A stretch of DNA of 64,000 nt from the NCBI GenBank assembly GCA_934254985.1, contig CAKQMS010000008.1, positions 20,898 through 84,897 of the forward strand, written 5' to 3'. Origin of the DNA: an uncultured Prevotella sp. (GTDB taxonomy: Bacteria; Bacteroidota; Bacteroidia; Bacteroidales; Bacteroidaceae). This document shows positions 11,078 to 19,627 of this stretch, one piece after another. Every line of letters starts with the position of its first letter. The stretch's first letter is position 1. Under the pieces are notes generated by a model. That model was not told the DNA's origin. It ran no database searches and was given only the letters and a program-made list of their open reading frames with translations. The translations under genes and the position numbers were made by a program.

Positions 11078-13267
11078 ATGGCGAATTTAAGATTCGAAGT
11101 TGTAGCCGAGGCTTTCAAGAAAAGACCCGTCGACGTTCTCGCACCATTGGAGCGACCATCACAGTATTATGGTAAATATGTCTTCAACCGTGCCAAGATG
11201 TACAAATACCTGCCAGCCGATGTTTATGCAAAACTCATCGACGTTATGGATAATGGTATTCGTCTTGACCGTTCTATTGCTGACGCAGTAGCACGTGGCA
11301 TGCGACAATGGGCAGAAGAGAATGGAGTTACACACTACACTCACTGGTTCCAACCTCTGAACGAGGGTACTGCCGAAAAGCACGACGCTTTCATCGAGCA
11401 CGATGGCAAGGGTGGAATGATAGAGGAATTCTCTGGAAAACTACTCATGCAGCAGGAACCTGATGCTTCAAGTTTCCCTTCGGGCGGTATCCGCAACACC
11501 TTCGAGGCTCGTGGATATTCGGCTTGGGACCCTACATCGCCTGTATTCATCATCGACGACACTCTTTGTATCCCTACCATCTTTATCTCGTATACTGGCG
11601 AGGCGCTTGACTACAAGGCTCCGCTGCTTCGTTCGCTTCATGCTGTGAACGTGGCTGCCACAGAGGTGTGCCACTATTTCTATCCTGACGTGAAGAAGGT
11701 GCAGACAAACCTTGGATGGGAACAAGAATACTTCCTCGTTGACGAAAGCTTGTATTCAGCTCGTCCAGACCTTATGCTTACTGGTCGAACTCTTATGGGA
11801 CACGACTCAGCAAAGAATCAGCAGATGGACGACCACTACTTCGGAACTATCCCTGAGCGTGTGCAGGCTTTCATGAAAGACCTTGAGATACAGGCTCTTG
11901 AACTTGGTATTCCTTGCAAAACTCGCCACAACGAGGTTGCACCAAACCAGTTTGAGCTTGCTCCTATTTATGAGGAGTGCAACTTGGCTGTAGACCACAA
12001 CATGCTCCTGATGAGCCTTATGCGCAAGGTTGCTCACAAGCATGGCTTCCGCATGTTGCTCCACGAAAAGCCTTTTGCAGGCATCAATGGTTCGGGTAAG
12101 CACAACAACTGGAGCTTGGTTACAGATACTGGCGTATTGCTTCATGCAGCAAGCAAGAATGGCGAAGACAACCTCCGCTTCGTAGTATTCATCGTTGAAA
12201 CCCTTATGGCTGTTTATCGCCACAACGGATTGCTCAAAGCATCTGTGATGAGTGCCACAAACGACCATCGTCTTGGTGCCAACGAGGCTCCTCCTGCTAT
12301 TATTTCAAGCTTCCTTGGTAAGCAGCTCAGCGACTTGCTCGACCATATCGAGAAGGCTGACAAAGACGAACTCTTCAATCTTGCTGGCAAGCAGGGTATG
12401 AAACTCGATATTCCAGAGATTCCTGAATTGCTCATCGATAATACCGACCGCAACCGCACATCGCCTTTCGCATTTACCGGTAACAGATTCGAATTCCGTG
12501 CCGTAGGTTCTGAGGCAAACTGTGCAAGCGCTATGATAGTGCTCAATACCGCTATGGCAGAGGCTCTCAACAACTTCAAGAGTCGCGTAGACGCTCTCAT
12601 CGCTAAGGGCGAGGACCAGACAAGCGCCATCATCGATATTGTTCGCGAAGACATCCTCACTTGCAAAGCCATCCGCTTCGACGGTAATGGATATAGCGAC
12701 GAATGGAAAGAGGAAGCTAAGAAGCGCGGTCTCGACTGCGAGGCTTGCTGCCCTAAGTGCTTCGACCGCTATCTCGACAAAGAGAGCATCGCTATGTTCG
12801 AGTCGATGAACGTGATGAAGGAAAACGAGCTTAAAGCACGCAACGAGGTGAAATGGGAAACATACACCAAGAAGGTGCAGATAGAAGCTCGCGTGATGGG
12901 CGACCTCTCGATGAACCATATCATACCTGTTGCCACCCACTATCAGAGCCGCTTGGCTAAGAATGTAGAAGGCATGATGAATGTGTTTGGAGCTGAAGAG
13001 GGAAAGAGCCTAACAGCTCGCAACGTGAAGATTATCAAGGAGATTGCAGAGCGCACTCAGAGCATCGAAACACTCGTAGAAGAATTGGTAGAGGCAAGAA
13101 AGAAGGCTAACGTAATAGAGAGCGAGCGCGAAAAAGCTATTGCTTACCACGACACCGTGGTGCCAAAGATGGAGGCCATTCGCTACCAAATAGATAAGCT
13201 CGAGCTTATCGTTGCCGACGAGCTCTGGACATTGCCTAAATATCGTGAACTATTGTTCATTAGATAA
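11078..13267 (+). CDS. glnN: Glutamine synthetase, type III
   Basis: A 729-residue type III glutamine synthetase, which joins ammonia to glutamate with ATP. This length is normal for GSIII and much longer than GSI (about 470). The N-terminus (RFEVVAEAFKKRP, then ERPSQYYGKYVFNRAKMYKYL) and the internal FEARGYSAWDPTSP are GSIII signatures. The active-site region includes LGWEQEYFLVD, CKTRHNEVAPNQFE and GINGSGKHNNWS. A purine-rich AGAAGG lies 7 bp before the ATG, unusual here. Its stop codon lies inside the left arm of a long palindrome, with an intrinsic terminator 228 bp further on. It stands alone, divergent from the DUF3791 cassette. Confidence 0.97.
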   Translation: MANLRFEVVAEAFKKRPVDVLAPLERPSQYYGKYVFNRAKMYKYLPADVYAKLIDVMDNGIRLDRSIADAVARGMRQWAEENGVTHYTHWFQPLNEGTAEKHDAFIEHDGKGGMIEEFSGKLLMQQEPDASSFPSGGIRNTFEARGYSAWDPTSPVFIIDDTLCIPTIFISYTGEALDYKAPLLRSLHAVNVAATEVCHYFYPDVKKVQTNLGWEQEYFLVDESLYSARPDLMLTGRTLMGHDSAKNQQMDDHYFGTIPERVQAFMKDLEIQALELGIPCKTRHNEVAPNQFELAPIYEECNLAVDHNMLLMSLMRKVAHKHGFRMLLHEKPFAGINGSGKHNNWSLVTDTGVLLHAASKNGEDNLRFVVFIVETLMAVYRHNGLLKASVMSATNDHRLGANEAPPAIISSFLGKQLSDLLDHIEKADKDELFNLAGKQGMKLDIPEIPELLIDNTDRNRTSPFAFTGNRFEFRAVGSEANCASAMIVLNTAMAEALNNFKSRVDALIAKGEDQTSAIIDIVREDILTCKAIRFDGNGYSDEWKEEAKKRGLDCEACCPKCFDRYLDKESIAMFESMNVMKENELKARNEVKWETYTKKVQIEARVMGDLSMNHIIPVATHYQSRLAKNVEGMMNVFGAEEGKSLTARNVKIIKEIAERTQSIETLVEELVEARKKANVIESEREKAIAYHDTVVPKMEAIRYQIDKLELIVADELWTLPKYRELLFIR

Positions 13268-13452
13268 TATTACTCAACTTTCGCAAATGTGGAAGTTAAG
13301 GAATTTAAAGAAGTTAGAGAAGTTAAAGCCATATGCTTTATAGCTAAATATACAACTAAAAAGGCTATTGGCTATAACTTCTAACGACCGAAGGGAGTGA
13401 TAACTTCTTTAACTACTATAACTTCCGTACATGCGAAACTTCAGTAATATTA
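13265..13452 (+). repeat. 188-bp imperfect palindrome overlapping the glnN stop codon
   Basis: Arms 13265-13316 and 13401-13452 are 52 bp each and align without gaps, with about 42 matches. The outermost 10 bp (TAATATTACT) and the inner TTAAAGAAGTTA are perfect. Nested inside are further AGAAGTTA-type inverted segments. The unit AAGTTA recurs throughout. The left arm starts on the TAA of glnN. The remainder of the 324-bp gap holds a terminator and the fkp promoter. Confidence 0.8.
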
Positions 13453-13494
13453 CATTAAGGATAATATACTCTTAGGAGCATAGATATAGAATTA

Positions 13495-13520
13495 AACCAG
13501 CCTTCATGGCTGGTTTTTTT
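13495..13520 (+). terminator. Intrinsic terminator downstream of glnN
   Basis: AACCAGCC / GGCTGGTT around TTCAT is followed by seven T residues. This is a textbook rho-independent terminator. Confidence 0.92.
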
Positions 13521-13553
13521 ATCACTATCCATGAAAGAATGCGAAGAAAATAC

Positions 13554-13561
13554 TATCTTTG
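13554..13561 (+). promoter_or_regulatory. -7 promoter element of the FKBP gene
   Basis: TATCTTTG followed by CAAAAAAC, 30 bp before the ATG. No TTTG is seen at the -33 position. Confidence 0.6.
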
Positions 13562-13591
13562 CAAAAAACAAAACAACAAAACAGATAATAA

Positions 13592-13993
13592 ATGGCTAAC
13601 AAGAAAGAATATGCTCTTGCCAACAAGCAATGGCTCGAGGAAAAAGCTAAGGAAGAGGGCGTGAAGGCTCTTCCACGTGGTATTTATTATAAGGTGGTGG
13701 CTGAAGGTAAAGCCGACGGCAAACACCCTACCCGACGCAGCATCGTTACTGCCCACTATACAGGATGGACCATCAATGGCAAGAAATTCGACTCTTCGCG
13801 TGGCGGCACTCCTGTTGCCTTCCGCCTGTCTGACTTGATAGAGGGATGGATAATAGCTATGCAGCAGATGTGCGTAGGCGACAAGTGGGAAGTTTATATT
13901 CCTGCAGAAGTGGGATACGGCAAATTCTCACAGCCAGGCATTCCTGGCGGTTCTACATTGATATTCGAAATAGAATTGCTGGGAATAGCATAA
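13592..13993 (+). CDS. FKBP-type peptidyl-prolyl cis-trans isomerase
   Basis: A 133-residue single-domain FKBP that speeds proline isomerisation during folding. No signal peptide is present, so it should be cytoplasmic. Family motifs are RSIVTAHYTGWTINGKKFDSS (strand and loop around the pocket), LIEGWIIAMQQMCVGDKWEVYIPAEVGYG (helix and flap), and IPGGSTLIFEIELLGI at the C-terminus. The first 40 residues are lysine-rich and are an extension of the core. It has its own promoter. The next gene follows after 73 bp without an obvious terminator, so partial read-through is possible. Confidence 0.92.
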   Translation: MANKKEYALANKQWLEEKAKEEGVKALPRGIYYKVVAEGKADGKHPTRRSIVTAHYTGWTINGKKFDSSRGGTPVAFRLSDLIEGWIIAMQQMCVGDKWEVYIPAEVGYGKFSQPGIPGGSTLIFEIELLGIA

Positions 13994-14066
13994 TCATGCA
14001 ACCGTAAAAGGTAAACTTCCATAATATCCAAAAAACATAAAATAAACTTTCATCATAATAGAAAAA

Positions 14067-15347
14067 ATGAAAAAACTATTTTTTATCATCCCTGCTCTCA
14101 TGCTGGCGCTTACTGCAACGGCTCAGCAAGCACGCAAAGATTTCAAACGCGACATCACTCTGTCTGCAAGCAACTATGTAGCCTACCCTGGACCACAGAA
14201 GGCGCTCACTCCAGCACCTAAGGGCTACACACCTTATTATATTAGTCACTACGGACGCCACGGCTCACGCTATCTTATTGGCACTAACGACTACGAGCGT
14301 CCTTACGACATGCTGCTGAAAGCTCAAAAGCAAGGCATGCTGACAGCAAAGGGCGAGGAAACTCTCTCTAAGATAAAGACTATAAAGGACGAGGCTTGGA
14401 AGCGCGATGGAGAACTGACTCTTCGTGGCGCTGAGCAACATCGTGGCATTGCCAAGCGAATGTACGAGCGTTTCCCTGAAGTTTTCAAGGGTGATGTTAG
14501 AGTGGATGCTAAGTCTACCATAGTGATTCGTTGCATACTCTCTATGGAGAATGCGCTTCAGCAGCTCAAAGCCATGAACCCTAAGCTCGACATTCGTCAC
14601 GATGCCAGCGAGCACGATATGTGGTACATGAACTTCGACGACAAACAACTTTTCTCAAAGCGAATGCCTAAGGAGGCTAAAGAGGCTTACGACGCCTTCT
14701 CTAAAAAGCATGAAAACTATGAGAAAACTATGCGAAAGATATTTAACAACGAAACCTACTGGCGCGACAGCATAGACGCTTCATGGCTTGGCGACAGATT
14801 GTTTAAGCTTGCCAGCAATATGCAGAGCACAGAATTGCGCCACACCATTTCGCTCTACGATCTATTTGATGAAGACCAGATCTACGACTTCTGGCTTCGC
14901 AATAATGCATGGTGGTACATCAACTATGGTCCATCGCCTCTCAATGGCGGAACTCAGCCTTACAGCCAGCGTAACCTCTTGAAAATGATTATCCATGAGG
15001 CAGACAGCTGTTTGAAGCTCAAGGCGCCTGGCGCCACTCTCCGCTATGGCCACGACACTATGGTAATGCCGCTCACCTGTCTGCTAAACATCAATGGTAC
15101 AGGCAAGCAGATTGCCGACCTCGAACAAATCGACGACGAGGGATGGAACAACTATCGCATTTTCCCTATGGCTTGCAATCTGCAGTTCGTATTCTATCGC
15201 AAAGCAGGGTCAGAAGATATTATTTTCAAGCTTCTTGACAATGAAGACGAAGCTACGCTACCTATAAAATCAGATATCGCTCCGTACTATCATTGGAATG
15301 ATTTCAAGAACTATTGCAACGAGATTTTATCTAAATACGAAGAATAA
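14067..15347 (+). CDS. Histidine acid phosphatase (phytase/MINPP-like), secreted
   Basis: A 426-residue exported phosphomonoesterase of histidine phosphatase branch 2. The signal peptide is MKKLFFIIPALMLALTATAQ. The catalytic motif RHGSR is at residues 64-68 (YGRHGSRYL). The second motif is GHDT with His329 and Asp330, the HD form of acid phosphatases and phytases, not the HAE form of classic MINPP. Substrates could be phytate or other phosphate esters in the periplasm; which one cannot be read from sequence. Four cysteines or fewer are visible, unlike the disulfide-rich E. coli AppA. Confidence 0.85.
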   Translation: MKKLFFIIPALMLALTATAQQARKDFKRDITLSASNYVAYPGPQKALTPAPKGYTPYYISHYGRHGSRYLIGTNDYERPYDMLLKAQKQGMLTAKGEETLSKIKTIKDEAWKRDGELTLRGAEQHRGIAKRMYERFPEVFKGDVRVDAKSTIVIRCILSMENALQQLKAMNPKLDIRHDASEHDMWYMNFDDKQLFSKRMPKEAKEAYDAFSKKHENYEKTMRKIFNNETYWRDSIDASWLGDRLFKLASNMQSTELRHTISLYDLFDEDQIYDFWLRNNAWWYINYGPSPLNGGTQPYSQRNLLKMIIHEADSCLKLKAPGATLRYGHDTMVMPLTCLLNINGTGKQIADLEQIDDEGWNNYRIFPMACNLQFVFYRKAGSEDIIFKLLDNEDEATLPIKSDIAPYYHWNDFKNYCNEILSKYEE

Positions 15348-15396
15348 AAGTTCGAAATAACGGGCAAAACTGGCTATTATTGGCTCAAAAGTTCCC

Positions 15397-15475
15397 TATC
15401 TTTGTTCTAAACTTCGTTTTATGAACTTTTTCTCGAAGAAAAGTTTCGCTGTTACAGATAAATCACATACCTTTG
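15397..15475 (+). promoter_or_regulatory. Two -7 elements upstream of the outer-membrane barrel gene
   Basis: TATCTTTG (15397-15404) and TACCTTTG (15468-15475) both match TAnnTTTG. The second is 40 bp before the ATG and has TTTC at the -33 distance. Two promoters are plausible for an abundant membrane protein. Confidence 0.6.
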
Positions 15476-15515
15476 CAGCCGATAACAAACAAACAAGTAA
15501 TTTAAGGAAAAGATT

Positions 15516-16085
15516 ATGAAAAAGTTATTATTGGCAGCTGCTTTCGTAGTAGCTTCATTGAGCGCAAACGCTCAGGTTTATCTTGGTGGTGGTGTAAGTT
15601 TTCACTCTACAGATCCAGGTGAAGGCGATACAAAGACAACTATCAACCTTATCCCAGAACTTGGTTACAAGTTGGATGACAAGCTCTCTATCGGTGTAAA
15701 GCTCGGTCTTGAGCACTCTAAGCAGGGAGATGCTTCTTCTAACGATTATACATTCGAGCCATACGTACGTTACACTTTCGCTAAGTGGAACAAGGTAGGT
15801 TTCTTCGGTGAGGGTGGCTTCGGTTACAAGCACTTCGAAGACAAGGTAGAAGATAAGGTAGGTGGCGCTACTGTTTCTGTAAAGACAAAGGCTAACGCAT
15901 GGTACATTGGTGTTCGTCCAGGTGTTTCTATCGATGTTACAAAGAACCTCACTTTCCTCACAAAGATTGGATGGTTGGGCTACACAAGCTACAAGAAAGA
16001 TGTTGATGGCGCTGAAGCAAGCACAGACCTCGGTCTTGATTTGAGCGGTGAGAACCTCCAGTTCTCTCTCGTTTACAACTTCTAA
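15516..16085 (+). CDS. Small outer-membrane beta-barrel protein
   Basis: A 189-residue outer-membrane protein. It has a signal peptide (MKKLLLAAAFVVASLSANAQ). Alternating amphipathic strands such as SIGVKLGLEHSK, FEPYVRYTFAKW and VGFFGEGGFGYKHF follow, and a C-terminal strand ends in aromatic Phe (LQFSLVYNF), the usual barrel-assembly signal. About eight strands fit an OmpW/OmpX-size barrel. Codon use is strongly biased (aag, ggt, gtt), with a clear RBS-free AT-rich leader, which suggests high expression. It is single-gene, with two promoters and a strong terminator. The biological role is unknown. Confidence 0.85.
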   Translation: MKKLLLAAAFVVASLSANAQVYLGGGVSFHSTDPGEGDTKTTINLIPELGYKLDDKLSIGVKLGLEHSKQGDASSNDYTFEPYVRYTFAKWNKVGFFGEGGFGYKHFEDKVEDKVGGATVSVKTKANAWYIGVRPGVSIDVTKNLTFLTKIGWLGYTSYKKDVDGAEASTDLGLDLSGENLQFSLVYNF

Positions 16086-16122
16086 TAGAAAAGTAGAATT
16101 TGTTTTAAGTTAATACAACTAT

Positions 16123-16161
16123 GGGGGACAAGTCTGATCGAGACTTGTCCCCCTCTTTTTT
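16123..16161 (+). terminator. Intrinsic terminator of the barrel gene
   Basis: A 13-bp stem GGGGGACAAGTCT / AGACTTGTCCCCC with a GATCG loop is followed by TCTTTTTT. Very strong. Confidence 0.95.
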
Positions 16162-16336
16162 CCCACTTAAGGAACGCCCATTTATAGTATTTGTAGCGTA
16201 TTTTCCTAATAAACGCAAGAGAAAAACTATATAATCATCAAATTTGATAATTATAGGTGTAGCTATGTAGTAAGTAGCTTTCATTCAACGACTTAACTAT
16301 CTTCATCCGTTTTCGAAGCTATGCTTCGAGCAATCT

Positions 16337-16424
16337 ATGCTTTCTATCAAAGATTCCTATGCTTTCTGTCAAACATCTCTTTGCTTACTATCAAATGTCA
16401 ATATGATTACTATCAAATATAATT
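16337..16424. repeat. 22-bp tandem repeat, four copies
   Basis: Units start at 16337, 16359, 16381 and 16403. Each begins ATGCTT or close to it, and each contains CTATCAAA or CTGTCAAA. Copies have drifted at several positions but the period is constant at 22 bp, about two DNA turns. The array ends 15 bp from the stop codon of the AbiEii gene. The rest of the 354-bp gap (16162-16336) shows only AT-rich sequence and a short TTCGAAGC/GCTTCGA dyad. Confidence 0.8.
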
Positions 16425-16439
16425 TAATTCCAAGATTCA

Positions 16440-17291
16440 TTATAAATCAATTTCTTCTGTAGCAGAGCGAAACACTTCTGAAATGACTTGCCATGTTCTA
16501 ATCACTTGATCATAATTCAAACCCGATTGTGAATTAAGAGTTTGGCTTATCAAAGAGCTTCTCTCCTCCAACTGTAATTCCTCGTCAATTTTGTCTGCAT
16601 AATATGTAAGTTGGTCTCGGTTCAATAACTTTACCAAATCGTTTGCCAGCCAATAGCCACCAGCCACATATTCATCAAAATCTTCCCAATCATACACTTC
16701 CATATACGTTTCTCGACTCAAGTTTGCCATAAGGTAGTTATCCAATATGAACGACATATCCTCTGCATCCTTGTTTGTAGTTAGATGTCTGTCCATCCAA
16801 GCATTGAACTTCAGCAAGAATAATCCATGCAAAGAAGCTATCTTTAAGGTAAATTTGTCATCAATACTAACCGTTATCGCATCAGAAAGCACTTCATCAA
16901 ACCCTTTTACGGACATGGCAATCGTTTCTTCGGGTGGCCAATAGATGTTGTCATCTTCCTTGGCGACATATCCGTACGGAACAACATCTATCTCATAGTC
17001 ACCATAATAGAAGCGTTGGGTTTTTGCCTTGTCTTTCTCGAAACCATCCGCAATCAAACTATTTTTGATTTTGTCAAATTCCTGCCAGTTTGGAACAGCT
17101 ATAGCCAAATCCAAGTCTCTTGTCTTTCTACGTGATGACGTGTTCAGCATCTGCTGCATGATTATATCTCTGGCGGTGGCTCCTATGACAAAGAAGTCAT
17201 GATCCATTTTACGGAAGCTATCTGTAAGCTTCTCCAACAAGTCCACAAGGAATGGATTGTTTATCTTTTCACTCGAAATCTTTAAGCTCAT
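16440..17291 (-). CDS. AbiEii-type nucleotidyltransferase toxin
   Basis: A 283-residue nucleotidyltransferase-fold protein, the toxin of a type IV abortive-infection (AbiE) system. The motif FFVIGATARDIIM (residues 33-45) is the GG/GA-x-x-R-D helix. KTRDLDLAI (56-64) provides the metal-binding Asp59 and Asp61. A later Asp is likely in YEIDVVPYG. Known AbiEii proteins transfer nucleotides and stop growth upon phage infection. The start overlaps the end of the AbiEi gene by 23 nt, so the two are one operon with the antitoxin first. The family call is good; phage protection by this copy is inferred. Confidence 0.87.
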   Translation of the reverse strand: MSLKISSEKINNPFLVDLLEKLTDSFRKMDHDFFVIGATARDIIMQQMLNTSSRRKTRDLDLAIAVPNWQEFDKIKNSLIADGFEKDKAKTQRFYYGDYEIDVVPYGYVAKEDDNIYWPPEETIAMSVKGFDEVLSDAITVSIDDKFTLKIASLHGLFLLKFNAWMDRHLTTNKDAEDMSFILDNYLMANLSRETYMEVYDWEDFDEYVAGGYWLANDLVKLLNRDQLTYYADKIDEELQLEERSSLISQTLNSQSGLNYDQVIRTWQVISEVFRSATEEIDL

Positions 17292-18288
17292 TCCTTAATA
17301 TGCGTTGCGCAGCCTCCAAGCAGCGACTGTTGCCACTACCCATCAAGTCTGCATAGATTAATATAGCCGGAACTGTTCTGTTGTCTGTTTCCCAATTCCA
17401 AAATTTGTTGTACAGATGAATTTCCCCATTTGCATCTTGCTTAACGACACCTGTTCGTATAAGATGTGCTGCAGGTATTTCCGTGTATATGTCGAAAATT
17501 CCTGGTTGTAAGTAGCCATCCGTCAAGTTTGCGGCAGGTTCTCCTCCCCATGACATACCCTTTGGCAATGCAATGTTTTTCCACTCACTTCTGTTCTCTT
17601 CTGTTCTAAATGCCATTGTGCCTACCAACAATTTGGGTTTCAATACTTCATTGTAATTGCTTACCCATAAGTCAAGCAGTTGCTTTTTATCTTTTATTAT
17701 GCGACCATTTTTAGTGTCACAAACAAAGCCACGTCTTGCAAGTTCATCCAAAACGTTTTTCACGCTTCCCAAAGATACACCAATTTGCTCTTTTATCTCT
17801 CGGTAAGGCTTCTTTATATTGTCTGCATTTTGCAGCAGATAAAACACGACCTTCAATCCTGCATCTTGAAACACAGGATAGGTTTTCACCTTGGATTCTA
17901 TATTTTTCCTGCCTTGATTAAATATTTGGAAAATCAAGTTTCCTGCCTTTGTATATCTGACAAGACAGTTTCCTGCACAGTCCAGATAGTTGATACCTCT
18001 GTTTGCCAATTCTATTGATACCTGTGGCGTGACGTATTGCGTAACAAGCAAGATTTGCTGCTTGTCATTGTTCATAGTTTGCATAGTCGCTAATGTCGGA
18101 TTTAATGTAGCCTTGGTTATGTTTTCCCTTACATGACACAAAAAATCTACATTCATTATCTTAACAGTGACATAATTTTCATTGGTACAATTTCCTTTGA
18201 CGGCTGTTGCTGACACAACATCCCCCATAGGAAGGCTTGCTCTAAGAGCATCCAATGCTTGGTTTATTATGATATTGTTTGCCATCAT
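17269..18288 (-). CDS. AbiEi-type antitoxin/transcriptional repressor
   Basis: A 339-residue cytoplasmic antitoxin partner of AbiEii. The middle contains a winged-helix segment (KPYREIKEQIGVSLGSVKNVLDELARRGFV, about residues 155-185) for DNA binding. The C-terminal part (LVGTMAFRTEEN, then GYLQPGIFDIYTE and IYADLMGSGNSRCLEAA) is the AbiEi domain that neutralises the toxin. Two ATGs are adjacent (18288 and 18285); either may be used. AbiEi proteins repress their own promoter by binding inverted repeats, and a perfect one lies just upstream here. AT content and promoter look native. Confidence 0.87.
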   Translation of the reverse strand: MMANNIIINQALDALRASLPMGDVVSATAVKGNCTNENYVTVKIMNVDFLCHVRENITKATLNPTLATMQTMNNDKQQILLVTQYVTPQVSIELANRGINYLDCAGNCLVRYTKAGNLIFQIFNQGRKNIESKVKTYPVFQDAGLKVVFYLLQNADNIKKPYREIKEQIGVSLGSVKNVLDELARRGFVCDTKNGRIIKDKKQLLDLWVSNYNEVLKPKLLVGTMAFRTEENRSEWKNIALPKGMSWGGEPAANLTDGYLQPGIFDIYTEIPAAHLIRTGVVKQDANGEIHLYNKFWNWETDNRTVPAILIYADLMGSGNSRCLEAAQRILRNELKDFE

Positions 18289-18298
18289 TTTATATTAT

Positions 18299-18402
18299 TT
18301 GTTCAATATATCAGTTGTGTTCAATTTGATTGAACACTGCAAAGATAATGAACAAAACTTAAACGAACGAACTTTTTGTTCAATATTTCATCTTGTTCAA
18401 TA
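18299..18402 (-). promoter_or_regulatory. AbiE promoter and operator array
   Basis: The -7 box TATCTTTG is the complement of 18340-18347. Immediately downstream in the transcription direction, 18317-18337 is a perfect inverted repeat with half-site GTGTTCAAT around a 3-bp centre. Additional TTGTTCAATA half-sites lie at 18299-18308, 18376-18385 and 18393-18402. Together they flank the promoter on both sides, as expected for autorepression by AbiEi. Confidence 0.75.
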
Positions 18403-18494
18403 CTATTTAACATAGTGCGAAGATTGAACAGGGATATTTTCAGAAATATAATTCCCGAAAAGTGACACAAATGACAAAAAACGGGAATGCTCGA

Positions 18495-18521
18495 ACATTG
18501 CGCTCGCTTGCACTATCTTTT
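18495..18521 (+). repeat. Promoter-like repeat, B subtype
   Basis: ACATTGCGCTCGCTTGCAC (19 bp) followed by TATCTTTT. It lacks TTTG at -33 and resembles the inner part of the 75-bp cassettes at 5 and 9.8 kb. A short dyad, CTATCTT/AAGATAG, follows. It lies 77 bp upstream of the active-looking A-subtype promoter. Confidence 0.6.
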
Positions 18522-18571
18522 AATAAGATAGGCGGCGCTCGGGAATGAAAAACAAAAACTGCGTGTTTTGT

Positions 18572-18602
18572 TTTGTCATTCCACTCGCTTGCACTATCTT
18601 TG
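18572..18602 (+). promoter_or_regulatory. Full promoter of the epimerase operon, A subtype repeat
   Basis: TTTG (18572-18575), a 19-bp spacer TCATTCCACTCGCTTGCAC and TATCTTTG (18595-18602). Spacing is ideal. The spacer itself recurs at other loci in the window, notably 35475-35505 and 35556-35586. The operon's first ATG is 32 bp downstream. Confidence 0.88.
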
Positions 18603-18634
18603 CAAAATAATCCCGAAACAGACATTTCTATATA

Positions 18635-19627
18635 ATGAAGATACTTATTACTGGCGCCAGCGGCTTCATTGGCAGTTTTATAGTCAAAGAAGCCTTAGAC
18701 AAAGGCATGGACGTATGGGCAGCCATACGCAAGAGTAGTCCGCTTACTTATCTCACCGACAAGAGAATAAACCTTATAGAGCTCGACTTGGGCTCAGAAG
18801 ACAAACTGAAGGAACAACTAAAAGATCATAATTTCGACTATGTGGTGCATGCTGCAGGTGTGACGAAATGTATGAACCCCGAAACATTCCGCAAGGTGAA
18901 CACCCAAGGCACAATGAACCTGGTGAATGCTATCAAGGCTCTTGAAATGCCTATAAAAAAGATGGTTTATCTGAGCTCGCTAAGCATTTTCGGTGCAATA
19001 AAAGAGCAGATGCCTTATCAGGAGATTACCGATGGCGACACTCCACAGCCTAATACCGAATATGGCAGAAGCAAGTTGGCTGCAGAACAATTCCTCGACA
19101 GTCTAACGGACTTTCCTTGCGTTACGCTTCGCCCTACTGGCGTTTACGGACCAAGAGAGAAAGACTATTTCTTGATGGCAAAGAGCATAAAACAGCATAT
19201 TGACTTTGCTGTAGGCTACAAGCAGCAAGACATCACTTTTGTGTATGTGATGGATGTGGTGCAGGCGGTGTTCTTGGCTTTAGAGAAGGGAGAGAATGGC
19301 AGAAAATATTTCCTTTCTGATGGCAACGTGTATCGCTCAGCCGACTTCAGCAACTATATACACGAAGAACTGGGGAAACCATGGTGGCTACGCATTACGG
19401 CTCCAATATGGGTGCTAAAGGTGGTGACTACGGTTGCCGAGATGATGGGCAAAGCCACAGGAAAGGTGTCGGCACTAAACCGCGACAAATACAACATACT
19501 GAAACAGCGCAACTGGCGTTGCGACATTATGCCTGCAATAAAGGAATTGGGCTATAAGCCAGAATACGACCTTAAGCGTGGCACTCACGAAACAATAAAA
19601 TGGTATAAGGAGAACAACTGGCTATGA
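18635..19627 (+). CDS. NAD-dependent epimerase/dehydratase (extended SDR)
   Basis: A 330-residue extended short-chain dehydrogenase acting on a sugar nucleotide or a lipid-linked substrate. ITGASGFIGSF (residues 4-14) is the NAD-binding Rossmann motif. VVHAAGVTK and YLSSLSIFG follow in the expected order, and YGRSK (about 145-149) is the catalytic Tyr-x3-Lys. The C-terminus is basic and may associate with membrane. Its last codons overlap the start of the PAP2 gene by ATGA, so the two are translationally coupled. In other Bacteroidota an epimerase next to an Aur1-like PAP2 gene belongs to sphingolipid or inositol-lipid loci, which is a possible role here. Confidence 0.85.
   Translation: MKILITGASGFIGSFIVKEALDKGMDVWAAIRKSSPLTYLTDKRINLIELDLGSEDKLKEQLKDHNFDYVVHAAGVTKCMNPETFRKVNTQGTMNLVNAIKALEMPIKKMVYLSSLSIFGAIKEQMPYQEITDGDTPQPNTEYGRSKLAAEQFLDSLTDFPCVTLRPTGVYGPREKDYFLMAKSIKQHIDFAVGYKQQDITFVYVMDVVQAVFLALEKGENGRKYFLSDGNVYRSADFSNYIHEELGKPWWLRITAPIWVLKVVTTVAEMMGKATGKVSALNRDKYNILKQRNWRCDIMPAIKELGYKPEYDLKRGTHETIKWYKENNWL

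Noticed and set aside
16337..16424. Tandem 22-bp and 28-bp repeats as CRISPR arrays
   Set aside because: Units are directly abutting with no unique spacers and no cas genes nearby.
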